DNA from: Algoriphagus sanaruensis
GTDB taxonomy: Bacteria; Bacteroidota; Bacteroidia; Cytophagales; Cyclobacteriaceae
DNA: 64,000 nucleotides
Reading direction: 5' to 3'
Assembly (NCBI RefSeq): GCF_001593605.1
Contig: NZ_CP012836.1
Span: forward strand, 2,980,501-3,044,500
Shown: one piece after another, positions 47,066 to 55,439 of the stretch
Layout: every line of letters begins with the position of its first letter
Numbering within the stretch: the stretch's first letter is position 1
Notes under the pieces: generated by a model
The model's input: the letters and a program-made list of their open reading frames with translations, nothing else
Databases searched by the model: none
What the model was told of the DNA's origin: nothing
Position numbers and translations under genes: made by a program

Positions 47066-47218
47066 TGTTTAATTTCTTCCTTTGCTTGTGGATTTTTAAC
47101 TTTTTATCACTGATTTCAACCCTTTTTTTAAAAAAAATCAAAAATGCTTTTGAATTATAGTTGGTATTTGTTTTAACTTAGTTTCACTAATTAACTTCAA
47201 CCTTAACCAGACAGCACT

Positions 47219-47548
47219 GTGGAAGATCATCGAGGGTACGATAGAGAGGAGATATTCTCTAAAAAAGTAAAAGCAGGTAAACGGACTTATTTTTTTGACA
47301 TCAAATCCACCAGAGGAAACGATTACTACCTGACTATTACAGAAAGTAAAAGAAGAATGAATGGAGATAACTTCTCCTATGAAAAGCACAAAATATTTCT
47401 TTACAAAGAAGACTTCTTCAAATTCGTACAGGCTCTAAATGAGGCTGTAGACCATATTAAAAATGATTTAATGCCTGAAGTTGATTTTCAGCAATTTGAA
47501 AATGAAGATTCAGAAAATGAATTAAATGACGAGTTACGCTGGGAATAA
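47219..47548 (+). CDS. PUR-family (DUF3276) nucleic-acid-binding protein
   Basis: 109 residues. The conserved core KVKAGKRTYFFDIKSTRGND (about 16-35) and the ...KHKIFLYKEDFFKF... segment define the bacterial PUR-alpha family. A crystal structure of a Bacteroidota homologue shows a PUR fold binding single-stranded nucleic acid; its role is not known. Start is GTG (47219-47221), as no ATG precedes the domain. Acidic C-terminal tail. Monocistronic between two terminators. Confidence 0.88.
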   Translation: MEDHRGYDREEIFSKKVKAGKRTYFFDIKSTRGNDYYLTITESKRRMNGDNFSYEKHKIFLYKEDFFKFVQALNEAVDHIKNDLMPEVDFQQFENEDSENELNDELRWE

Positions 47549-47556
47549 TTTCCTGA

Positions 47557-47586
47557 CTTGAGACTGTCGTTAATCACGTATATTTG
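47557..47586 (+). promoter_or_regulatory. Probable promoter for the second AI-2E gene
   Basis: CTTG (47557-47560), 18 bases, then TATATTTG (47579-47586), a perfect -7 box. The start site would be near 47593, inside the terminator hairpin of the upstream gene, so promoter and terminator overlap. Confidence 0.5.
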
Positions 47587-47610
47587 AAGGAGGCTTAAAG
47601 CCTCCTTTTC
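47587..47610 (+). terminator. Rho-independent terminator of the PUR-family gene
   Basis: Perfect 8-bp stem AAGGAGGC / GCCTCCTT with a TTAAA loop and T-run, 38 bases after the stop. Confidence 0.85.
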
Positions 47611-47622
47611 CATTTAATTGAT

Positions 47623-48717
47623 ATGCAGCGGTTCTTTGTTTATCTGGCTCTTTTTTTAGTTGTGTTTCTGGCTATAGGATGGTATTTCTCAAATATCGCC
47701 CTGTATTTTGTCATTTCGTTGATTTTGGCAGCATTACTTCGACCTCTTACCAATCGAATCAACGAATTTCACCTTGTAGGTCAACATACTCCCCGCTGGA
47801 TAGCTATCCTCCTCTCCTATGCAGCAATTATTCTTTTAACCTTCAGTTTGGGGCTTCTTTTCTTCCCCTTAATAAAAGAACAAATATCCGTTTTGAGTCA
47901 ATTGAATGTAGAGACGATATACTATCAGATCCAGCAGCCTGTGACTCAGTTCGAGAATTTTTTATTGAAGTTTCAGCTCATCGACCAAAAACCAGGTGAG
48001 TTGTTTTCCCAGTTACAAAACTCCGTCCTTGAAGCGATAAAGAGATTTGATGTAGGAGGATTTATCAGCGGGATTATTGGTTTAACAGGAAGTGTTTTGG
48101 TAGGAACTTTGGCAGTTGCATTTATTACTTTTTTTCTACTGCTCGAAAATGGACTCCTACGGAGAAATATTTTAAACCTTATTCCAAATTCATACTTCGA
48201 ACTGTCAGTTGCCACATTTACTAAAGTCGAAAAACTTTTATCCAATTACTTGTCCGGATTGCTAATTCAGGTTTTAGCTATTTTTTCTATGGCAGCTTTA
48301 GGTTTATCAATAGTCCAAGTTCCTTATGCCTTGACTATTGCGCTTTTTGCAGCAATTGCCAATTTGATCCCATATGCTGGACCAATTTTAGGTACCGTAT
48401 TTGGAATCATCGTGGGCATTTCAACAGGAACATTTGCCAGCGATCAAGAATACACCTACTTCTTGGTTAAAGTACTTTCAGTTTTTGCTGCCGTCCAATT
48501 GACGGACAATGTCCTGCTCCAGCCGATGATTTTCTCCAAATCAGTAAAAGCACATCCCCTTGAAATATTTGTTATTATCTTTGCCGGTGCAAAAATCGCC
48601 GGCATTGTGGGGATGATTTTTGCTATTCCTGTTTACACCATTTTCCGTGTTTTGATAATGGAGTTTTACAAGGGATACAAGTCTTATCGAATCTTTAAAA
48701 TTAAAGCAACAAATTAA
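47623..48717 (+). CDS. AI-2E family transporter (second of two)
   Basis: 364-residue polytopic inner-membrane protein, PF01594 type, with about eight helices. Conserved IPYAGPILGTVFG (about 248-260) and QLTDNVLLQPMIFSKSVKAHP (later half) correspond to IPYVGP and the QLLEGNFLTP segment in the paralogue at 33646. Substrate is unknown. Its stop overlaps the ychF start by one base (TAATG). Confidence 0.92.
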   Translation: MQRFFVYLALFLVVFLAIGWYFSNIALYFVISLILAALLRPLTNRINEFHLVGQHTPRWIAILLSYAAIILLTFSLGLLFFPLIKEQISVLSQLNVETIYYQIQQPVTQFENFLLKFQLIDQKPGELFSQLQNSVLEAIKRFDVGGFISGIIGLTGSVLVGTLAVAFITFFLLLENGLLRRNILNLIPNSYFELSVATFTKVEKLLSNYLSGLLIQVLAIFSMAALGLSIVQVPYALTIALFAAIANLIPYAGPILGTVFGIIVGISTGTFASDQEYTYFLVKVLSVFAAVQLTDNVLLQPMIFSKSVKAHPLEIFVIIFAGAKIAGIVGMIFAIPVYTIFRVLIMEFYKGYKSYRIFKIKATN

Positions 48718-49814
48718 TGGCATTACAATGTGGCATTGTGGGTCTTCCAAACGTTGGGAAATCCACATTGTTTAATGCGCTTTCTAGCGCAAAAGCAGAG
48801 GCAGCAAACTTTCCATTTTGTACGATTGAACCTAATGTCGGTGTGGTTTCCGTCCCTGATAAACGCCTTCAAATCCTAGAGGGATTGGTTAATCCACAGC
48901 GAGTTGTACCTACGATTATTGAATTTGTAGATATTGCAGGCCTCGTTAAAGGAGCTTCAAAAGGTGAAGGACTGGGAAATAAATTCTTAGCCAATATTCG
49001 TGAAGTGGATGCCATAATCCATGTAATCAGATGCTTTGATGACAATAATATCGTACACGTGGCGGGTGGTGTTGATCCAATTTTTGACAAAGAAGTAATT
49101 GACACCGAGCTTCAACTCAAGGACTTAGAATCGATTGATAAAAAAATCTCCAGAATCGAGAAAATTGCGAAATCTGGAGATGCAAAGGCCAAGCGTGAAC
49201 TGGAAGTTCTTAACCAATTCAAAACTGGTCTTCAATCAGGATTAAATGCACGAGCTATTGAGGTTGACAAAGAAGATTTGGAAGCAGTACGAGACCTACA
49301 TCTACTCACCATCAAGCCCGTACTTTATGTAGCAAACGTAGATGAAAGTAGCATACTTACCGGAAATCAATACGTAGACCAACTTAAAGAAAAAGTAAAG
49401 GAGGAAAACGCAGAGGTGATCGTACTATGTGCAGCCATCGAATCTCAAATTGCTGAATTTGAAGATGCTGATGAAAAGGCAATGTTCCTGGGTGAATATG
49501 GCTTGGATGAAAGCGGACTAAACAAGCTGATTTCAGGTGCCTATTCTTTGCTTAACCTCATCACCTATTTCACCGCCGGAGTCCAAGAAGTACGTGCGTG
49601 GACTATTCGCAGAGGATGGAAAGCTCCTCAAGCAGCAGGCGTAATCCATACTGATTTTGAACGTGGATTTATCAAGGCAGAGGTAATTAAGATCAGTGAT
49701 TATCAAAACTTCAAAACTGAGGCCGGCTGTAGAGAAAATGGAAAAATTGCAATTGAAGGGAAAGAATATGTCGTGCAAGACGGCGATATCATGCATTTCC
49801 GATTCAATGTTTGA
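48717..49814 (+). CDS. ychF: Redox-regulated ATPase YchF (Obg-like)
   Basis: 365 residues, standard length. P-loop GLPNVGKST (8-16), DIAGLVKGAS (about 72-81) and the TGS-domain at the end (FYTAGVQEVRAW-like, FERGFIKAEVI). YchF prefers ATP over GTP and binds ribosomes. The specificity G4 motif is replaced (VANVDES), as usual for YchF. It begins at the stop of the AI-2E gene. Confidence 0.97.
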   Translation: MALQCGIVGLPNVGKSTLFNALSSAKAEAANFPFCTIEPNVGVVSVPDKRLQILEGLVNPQRVVPTIIEFVDIAGLVKGASKGEGLGNKFLANIREVDAIIHVIRCFDDNNIVHVAGGVDPIFDKEVIDTELQLKDLESIDKKISRIEKIAKSGDAKAKRELEVLNQFKTGLQSGLNARAIEVDKEDLEAVRDLHLLTIKPVLYVANVDESSILTGNQYVDQLKEKVKEENAEVIVLCAAIESQIAEFEDADEKAMFLGEYGLDESGLNKLISGAYSLLNLITYFTAGVQEVRAWTIRRGWKAPQAAGVIHTDFERGFIKAEVIKISDYQNFKTEAGCRENGKIAIEGKEYVVQDGDIMHFRFNV

Positions 49815-49904
49815 TAATTATTAAATTTTCTTTGTAGTTTTAAAGCTTATTCACCCAAAAAGCATTTTATACAAAAGATTGTCTCATTTTATTTTTAATT
49901 CACC

Positions 49905-50795
49905 GTGAGAGTTAGACTAATATTTTCACTAAAAAACAAAGGCTCTTATTTGCCTTTCCACCATCAGTACCTGTTGGCACAATTCTTAAAAGGTCTTATT
50001 GTCAAAGGAGGGCGTGAGGAGTTTTACAATTACAATTTCTTCAATTTCTCTGGTTTGAAAGGCCAGACGAAAGTGAGCAGAAGCGGATTGCACTATTATT
50101 CGAGTTTGGTAACCTTGGTTCTTTCATCTCACGATGAAGATTTCATGGATTATTTACTTGAACAAGTGTTTGCCACTCCTAAAATTGAATTGGGAAATCT
50201 AATCTTGTCTCCAGAATATACTGAACTGGAAACAGAGCCTGAGTTAGAAACTGCAAACAAATTTGTTTGTATTTCACCATTGGTATTGATCACCCCAGCA
50301 TTCAATGAAGAGATTGGAAAACGATTCATTAGCCCGGATAGTGATGAATTCTCCGATTTATTATATGAATCTACCCTGACCCGTATGGAGCGTTCTGGTT
50401 GGTATACCCCCGAGCAACTAGAATCGTTCTACAAATTCCAGGTAGTTCCTGATATGGTTTATGTCAACAAGCTTAAAGAACAGCAAAAGAAATTTGCTCG
50501 TATTTATGCGGTTTATGACATGGATGTGAAATATGAAGTAAGAGGTTATACGCTTCCCTTCACCTTATATGCCGCACCTGAAGTACAAGACTTTGTTTTC
50601 AAGTGTGGACTTGGTGCATTCACCCATAAAGGATTTGGAATGCTAGATCTAGCGAACCATCCGTCTGGAAATCGTACTACAACTTATAAATTCAAAAGAG
50701 AAGGATTTATTCCTTACAAGCCTACCGATAGAGTTAGAGAAAATGTAGCTCCAGCCGAAGAGGATGAACAGGATGAAAATTCAATGGAATTTTAA
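49905..50795 (+). CDS. cas6: Solitary Cas6-like endoribonuclease
   Basis: 296 residues. The N-terminal RAMP-like strand MRVRLIFSLKN, then LPFHHQYLLAQFLKG (16-30; H19/H20 are possible catalytic positions) and NYNFFNFSGLKG (41-52) match Cas6 proteins. SPLVLITP at 124-131 is typical of the fold, and the C-terminal Gly-rich loop GLGAFTHKGFGML (235-247) is the Cas6 hallmark. An acidic tail (284-296) is unusual. Start is GTG at 49905. Cas6 cuts CRISPR precursor RNA, but there is no repeat array or other cas gene in 64 kb. It follows ychF by 90 bases and ends at a terminator. Confidence 0.85.
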   Translation: MRVRLIFSLKNKGSYLPFHHQYLLAQFLKGLIVKGGREEFYNYNFFNFSGLKGQTKVSRSGLHYYSSLVTLVLSSHDEDFMDYLLEQVFATPKIELGNLILSPEYTELETEPELETANKFVCISPLVLITPAFNEEIGKRFISPDSDEFSDLLYESTLTRMERSGWYTPEQLESFYKFQVVPDMVYVNKLKEQQKKFARIYAVYDMDVKYEVRGYTLPFTLYAAPEVQDFVFKCGLGAFTHKGFGMLDLANHPSGNRTTTYKFKREGFIPYKPTDRVRENVAPAEEDEQDENSMEF

Positions 50796-50803
50796 AAAAC
50801 TAA

Positions 50804-50832
50804 CCCCCGACCAAAAATCGGGGGTTTCTTTT
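50804..50832. terminator. Terminator between cas6 and the plug-protein gene
   Basis: Perfect 7-bp GC-rich stem CCCCCGA / TCGGGGG, 7-base loop, T-rich on the right and A-rich on the left. It serves the cas6-like gene and possibly the converging minus-strand gene. Confidence 0.85.
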
Positions 50833-50879
50833 TGCCTCTTGCAATAACGATCAAAGAGTTACTCTCAGATAAGTTATTT

Positions 50880-52148
50880 TTAAAATCTTCTCTTGTTAGG
50901 TTGGATGTAAGCATACCCAGCCAACTGATCATATCGAGAGCCCAGTTGCCTAAAGTACACCAATACCTCATATTCATTTTCAGTTTGAAAATGACTTCCC
51001 TCGATCAGTGATGAATCCATTCCCTCGGGGGAGCTTAAAGCAAACTGAAAATCATACCATCCTTGCTTTAACAAAAGCTCAGTGAAATAAACCTTCCGAT
51101 TGGAGTCCCATTGCATTTTTGATGTTCCATTTTTCCCCCAGTTGGTCAGTGCTCCCAATACATAAATATCCTGCCCTGGAGATTCATTCAAATAAATGGA
51201 TGTCAATACATATTCACTTTCCAATTCGGGATTTCCCCCAGGTCGATCATTAGTTGCTACTACATATTGTCCATTGATATCCAAATATTGAGAGTACGGT
51301 TCGACAGATCGTGGCTGACTCAATAAGGATTGAGCATAAACAGCCGTTTCCTCTAGTTTAACTGAGCCAATATTTACTCCTGTTGCTCTGATAAATCTCA
51401 AATCAAAGAATCTAAATTCATTTCCTGCCACGAATGTATTTTCGCCATCAAATGACTCATACCTCAAAAGTTTCGAACCTGCATTTACAAAAGTGGGCTT
51501 TTGAAGTCTTTTGAAATTATCCCAGCGTTGATTCTGTCTGATGACTACTTGGATTTGAGTGGTGGGATCAATAACCTCTGTTTGGGAATAATTGACGCTT
51601 ACATTCAGTTGCTGGAGTTTGGACCTATTTTCAACATCAGCCGGAGGAACTAAACCTGCACCAACGGTAAATAATTCCTCAGCCACCATAAATCGCTTCG
51701 TGAAAAGCACCTGATTTTCATCGCGATTTCGATACACTTTAATGATATAATTTCCTGACTTAGTGACAGATGGAATCGTGAGTTCATAATGAACATAGGG
51801 AATTCGGGTATTGACAGAATAGTTATAATCTTCTACGGTAAACTGATTAAACGTACTCAAAAAATCCGTGTCCTTCAATCCTGACTTGGTCCAATCAGCG
51901 TTACAATGAATCAATTTTGCGGTATACAATTCAGGATCATACGCTAAATCATCAAATACTAAAGACAATCTCCTTGAGTCTTGCAAGCCTACGACAGGTG
52001 AGTTGATCATGGATGAAACTTGACCTCCCTGAGGAAACAAACGAACCGAAAAAATATGATCCACAAATACTCGGTCCTCCAGCACTTGCGCCAGAGTACT
52101 CGAGATAAATCCAAATGAAAAGAGAATAACAATAAAGATTTGCTTCAT
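50880..52148 (-). CDS. Type IX secretion system plug-family protein (DUF5103)
   Basis: 422 residues. Signal peptide about 1-20 (SSTLAQ). The whole-length pattern (HIFSVRLFPQGGQ, LIHCNADWTKSGL, then TLTIPSV..SGNYIIKVYR-like) matches the DUF5103/T9SS plug family. In Flavobacterium the Plug protein seals the periplasmic side of the SprA translocon when PorV is absent. ATG at 52148 is used for the signal peptide; the frame continues into the ABC-F gene. It begins 20 bases after the ABC-F stop, so they share an operon. Role in T9SS is inferred from family. Confidence 0.85.
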   Translation of the reverse strand: MKQIFIVILFSFGFISSTLAQVLEDRVFVDHIFSVRLFPQGGQVSSMINSPVVGLQDSRRLSLVFDDLAYDPELYTAKLIHCNADWTKSGLKDTDFLSTFNQFTVEDYNYSVNTRIPYVHYELTIPSVTKSGNYIIKVYRNRDENQVLFTKRFMVAEELFTVGAGLVPPADVENRSKLQQLNVSVNYSQTEVIDPTTQIQVVIRQNQRWDNFKRLQKPTFVNAGSKLLRYESFDGENTFVAGNEFRFFDLRFIRATGVNIGSVKLEETAVYAQSLLSQPRSVEPYSQYLDINGQYVVATNDRPGGNPELESEYVLTSIYLNESPGQDIYVLGALTNWGKNGTSKMQWDSNRKVYFTELLLKQGWYDFQFALSSPEGMDSSLIEGSHFQTENEYEVLVYFRQLGSRYDQLAGYAYIQPNKRRF

Positions 52149-52168
52149 TTCCAAAAGATAAACACCTG

Positions 52169-54088
52169 CTAGATTAATTCCTGAAGTTTTGAAATTTCCT
52201 CTACCAAATTTTCCCATTTCGCATTCGCCTCATAGAGGTTAGACTGAATGGTCTGGTAGGATTCTTGAATTTTGTTGGCTTTTGATTCGTCAGAATATAA
52301 TTCAGGATCAGCCATTTTTTCCTCCGTCTCTGCTTTTAGAATTTCGAGAGATTCGATTTCATGCTCGATTTTCTGAAGTTGCTCCTCGAGTTTCTTTAAA
52401 TCCCGCTTTGCTTGTTGGGCCTCTGGAGAGTTGGTAGAATTAGCAGCAGCTTCCTTTGGTTTCTTTTTATCCTCTTGCATCAGAGGAGCTTGAACTTGCT
52501 GGCTTCTCCAAAACTCATATTCATCGTAGGTACCTGGATATTCCTTGATTTGTTGGTCTTCGATGTACCAAATTTTATTGGCTACTCCTTTGATGAAGTG
52601 TCGATCGTGAGAGACAGTAATAAAAGTACCTTCATATTGTTGTAAAGCTTGAATCAAAATATTCACCGATTGGAAATCCAAATGGTTGGTAGGTTCATCC
52701 AAAAGCAAAAAATTAGCCTCAGAAATCAAGGTTTTAGCCAAGGCTACCCGGGATTTTTCCCCACCTGAAAGCACCTTAATTTTTTTGAAAACATCGTCAT
52801 TGGTAAACAAAAAGCAGCCTAAGACATTTCGTAGTTCCGTTTCAGATTTAGCACTTCCTGCTTGCGCAAGTTCCTGTAGAATTTCATTATCCAGAGTCAA
52901 AGCCTCTAGCTGATGCTGGGCAAAAAACGATTTAATGACATTATGGCCTTCTGTCCGGCTACCCTCGATTTTTTCTGAGCCATCAATAATCCTCAAAAGG
53001 GTAGATTTTCCTTTTCCATTGGCACCTATCAGAGCAATCTTATCGCCTCTTTCGATTCTCGCTGTACTGTTTTTCAAAATAACTAAGTCTCCATAAGCCT
53101 TGGAAACATGGTCTAAAACCACCACATCTCTCCCCGACTTTTGAGAAAACTTAAATTTAAAATTGACAAAAGCCTCGTCGTTAACTACCTCATGTACACG
53201 ATCCATTCGTTCCAAAGCCTTAATTCTGGATTGAACCTGATTGGACTTGGTCGCTTTTGCCCTAAACCGTTCGATAAATCGCTCGGTTTGTTTAATCATC
53301 TGCTGCTGATTTTCATAGGCATTTTGCTGCAACTCCATTCGCAACTTTTTTTCCTCCTTGTAAAAAGAATAATTACCTGGATAGGCAGTCAAGGTTTCAT
53401 TGGCTACCTCCACTGTGGTATTGATGCAATTATCCAAAAAAGTCTGATCGTGGGAAACGACAATAACAGCACCCTCATAGTTTTTGAGGTAGTTTTCCAC
53501 CCATTGAATAGAAGGTAAATCCAAGTGGTTGGTAGGTTCGTCCAGCATCAACAGACTTGGCTTTTCTAAAAGCAATTTGGCGAGCATCACTCGCATTCTC
53601 CATCCACCTGAAAACTGACGAAGGGGCTTTTGCAAATCAGAGGTTTGAAACCCAATTCCCTCCAATACCTCCTCTGCTTTGGCCTTGATGGTATAGCCCT
53701 CATTGCTTTCAAATCGATCCTGAAGTTGGGCGAGCCGATTGATAATCTCATCGGAATAATCGGTTTCCATTTGTTTGAGAATCTTATCGATCTCATCCTG
53801 AAGTGCTAAGGTTTCCTTAAATGCAGCCAAGGCTACATTGAGGATGCTATCATCCGATTGATAGGAAAGCAGGTCTTGATTTAAAAAACCGATGGTACAA
53901 TCTTTTGCTTTTTGAACTTCACCCGTTGTGGCTTGGTAATCTCCATTGATGATTTTTAGCAAGGTAGATTTACCGGTTCCATTTTGGCCGACAAGTCCAA
54001 TTTTATCTTTTGGCTTGATATGTAAGTTGGCATTTTCGTATAAGGCCCGTCCGCCTATGAAATAGGATAAATTGTTAATCGATAACAT
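52169..54088 (-). CDS. ABC-F family ATPase
   Basis: 639 residues. Two nucleotide-binding domains: Walker A GQNGTGKS (34-41) and GANGKGKS (about 356-363), ABC signatures FSGGWRMR and LSGGEKSR, and Walker B LLMLDEPTNHLD / FLLLDEPTNHLD. A linker of about 80 residues lies between the domains (P-site tRNA interaction motif region), and a C-terminal coiled coil from about 560. ABC-F proteins act on the ribosome; none is a transporter. ATG at 54088 is chosen since it starts at MLSINNLSYF; an upstream ATG at 54121 adds 11 residues. Confidence 0.95.
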   Translation of the reverse strand: MLSINNLSYFIGGRALYENANLHIKPKDKIGLVGQNGTGKSTLLKIINGDYQATTGEVQKAKDCTIGFLNQDLLSYQSDDSILNVALAAFKETLALQDEIDKILKQMETDYSDEIINRLAQLQDRFESNEGYTIKAKAEEVLEGIGFQTSDLQKPLRQFSGGWRMRVMLAKLLLEKPSLLMLDEPTNHLDLPSIQWVENYLKNYEGAVIVVSHDQTFLDNCINTTVEVANETLTAYPGNYSFYKEEKKLRMELQQNAYENQQQMIKQTERFIERFRAKATKSNQVQSRIKALERMDRVHEVVNDEAFVNFKFKFSQKSGRDVVVLDHVSKAYGDLVILKNSTARIERGDKIALIGANGKGKSTLLRIIDGSEKIEGSRTEGHNVIKSFFAQHQLEALTLDNEILQELAQAGSAKSETELRNVLGCFLFTNDDVFKKIKVLSGGEKSRVALAKTLISEANFLLLDEPTNHLDFQSVNILIQALQQYEGTFITVSHDRHFIKGVANKIWYIEDQQIKEYPGTYDEYEFWRSQQVQAPLMQEDKKKPKEAAANSTNSPEAQQAKRDLKKLEEQLQKIEHEIESLEILKAETEEKMADPELYSDESKANKIQESYQTIQSNLYEANAKWENLVEEISKLQELI

Positions 54089-54176
54089 GCCCCAAAAATA
54101 ACCAATAGCCCGCTTATCCACCTTCTCTGGGAAAACATTCTCCCTTCTTTTAGCTTAAAAGAAAAAACTAAAGCCC

Positions 54177-55364
54177 ATGAAATATATCAAACAGGTCGCA
54201 CTGTCTTTTGCTTTGGGAATTTTGGCTTCCCAATCAATCGCCCAAGGCAAACTCACGCCTTTACCTACACCCAATAGTAGCAACAAACGAGATATTCGAT
54301 CCGCAAAAGCAGAAGTAAAACTTGACCAAATCAAATTACCGGCAGGATTCAAAATCAGCGTTTGGGCAGCAGATGTACCCAATGCCCGATCAATGGCTAT
54401 TTCCGATAACGGAATCATCTTTGTCGGAAACCGTCAGGAAAAAAACGTCTATGCCTTAGTCGATGAAAATGCAGATGGTAAAGCAGATAGCAAGTTTATT
54501 TTAGCAGAAGGCCTTCGAATGCCTAACGGAGTTGCCTATCGAAATGGGGATTTATATGTAGCCGAGGTCAGTCGAATCCTTCGGTTCAAAGACATTAAAA
54601 ACAACCTGACTAACCCCAAATATGAGGTAGTATATGATGGATACCCTACGGATGCGCACCATGGATGGAAATTTATCGCTTTCGGTCCAGATGGATTGCT
54701 TTACGTTCCTGTTGGTGCCCCATGTAATATTTGTGAAAAAGACTATCCAATATATGCCAGCATCACTAGAATCGATGTGACCAAGCCCGGAGCAAAACCA
54801 GAAGTCTATGCACATGGCGTAAGGAATACCGTAGGTTTTGATTGGCATCCACAATCTAAAAATCTTTGGTTTACTGATAATGGACGGGATATGATGGGTG
54901 ACGATATTCCTGATTGTGAATTAAATCAAGCTACTGCCAAAGGCCAACATTTTGGTTATCCTTATTGGCATGCGGGCACAGTGAAGGATCCCGAATTTGG
55001 GGATAAAGGAAAAGCCTCGAGTGCCTATATAGCTCCTGCTGCCAAAATGGGACCTCATAATGCCCCACTCGGCATGCGTTTTTATCGGGGAGGAATGTTC
55101 CCTACTACCTATAAAAACAACGCGATCATAGCCAAACATGGAAGTTGGAATAGAAGCAAAAAAGCCGGTTATGAAGTAGTCATGGCAAAAATCGATGCTC
55201 AAGGTAAAGTCACTGGCCAAGAAGTGTTTGCCTCGGGATGGTTAAATCCGGCCACTCAGGAAGTGTGGGGAAGACCCGTTGATGTTCAAGAATTACCAGA
55301 TGGAAGCTTGCTAATCTCCGATGATATGGCCAATTGCATTTATCGGGTGACTTACGGAAAGTAA
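54177..55364 (+). CDS. PQQ-dependent sugar dehydrogenase-like (L-sorbosone dehydrogenase family) protein
   Basis: 395 residues, secreted. Signal peptide about 1-22 (SQSIAQG). Six-bladed beta-propeller; recognisable parts include LPAGFKISVWA, RMPNGVAYRNGDLYVAEV (about 112-129) and GVRNTVGFDWHP (207-218, where the R-N-x-x-G region contributes to the cofactor/Ca site in soluble glucose dehydrogenase relatives). Contains a CNICEKD segment (about 183). Substrate and cofactor use are inferred. Convergent with the AarF gene and separated from it by a terminator. Confidence 0.85.
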   Translation: MKYIKQVALSFALGILASQSIAQGKLTPLPTPNSSNKRDIRSAKAEVKLDQIKLPAGFKISVWAADVPNARSMAISDNGIIFVGNRQEKNVYALVDENADGKADSKFILAEGLRMPNGVAYRNGDLYVAEVSRILRFKDIKNNLTNPKYEVVYDGYPTDAHHGWKFIAFGPDGLLYVPVGAPCNICEKDYPIYASITRIDVTKPGAKPEVYAHGVRNTVGFDWHPQSKNLWFTDNGRDMMGDDIPDCELNQATAKGQHFGYPYWHAGTVKDPEFGDKGKASSAYIAPAAKMGPHNAPLGMRFYRGGMFPTTYKNNAIIAKHGSWNRSKKAGYEVVMAKIDAQGKVTGQEVFASGWLNPATQEVWGRPVDVQELPDGSLLISDDMANCIYRVTYGK

Positions 55365-55379
55365 TTCTTCTGAAAGTAG

Positions 55380-55419
55380 AAAAGCCCTCAAGCAAATTTG
55401 ATTCTGCTTGAGGGCTTTT
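55380..55419. terminator. Bidirectional terminator
   Basis: 15-bp perfect inverted repeat (AAAAGCCCTCAAGCA / TGCTTGAGGGCTTTT), 10-base loop, A-run on the left and T-rich on the right, between converging genes. Confidence 0.95.
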
Positions 55420-55439
55420 CCTTTTTATTGCTAAATACT

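Noticed and set aside
49815-49904. Search for CRISPR repeats near the Cas6-like gene
   Set aside because: Neither the gap before it nor the 3' gap holds any repeated unit; the only structure is a terminator hairpin.
54089-54104. TATTTTTG (minus strand) next to the ABC-F start as a promoter
   Set aside because: Only four bases separate it from the ATG and the -33 box is missing.
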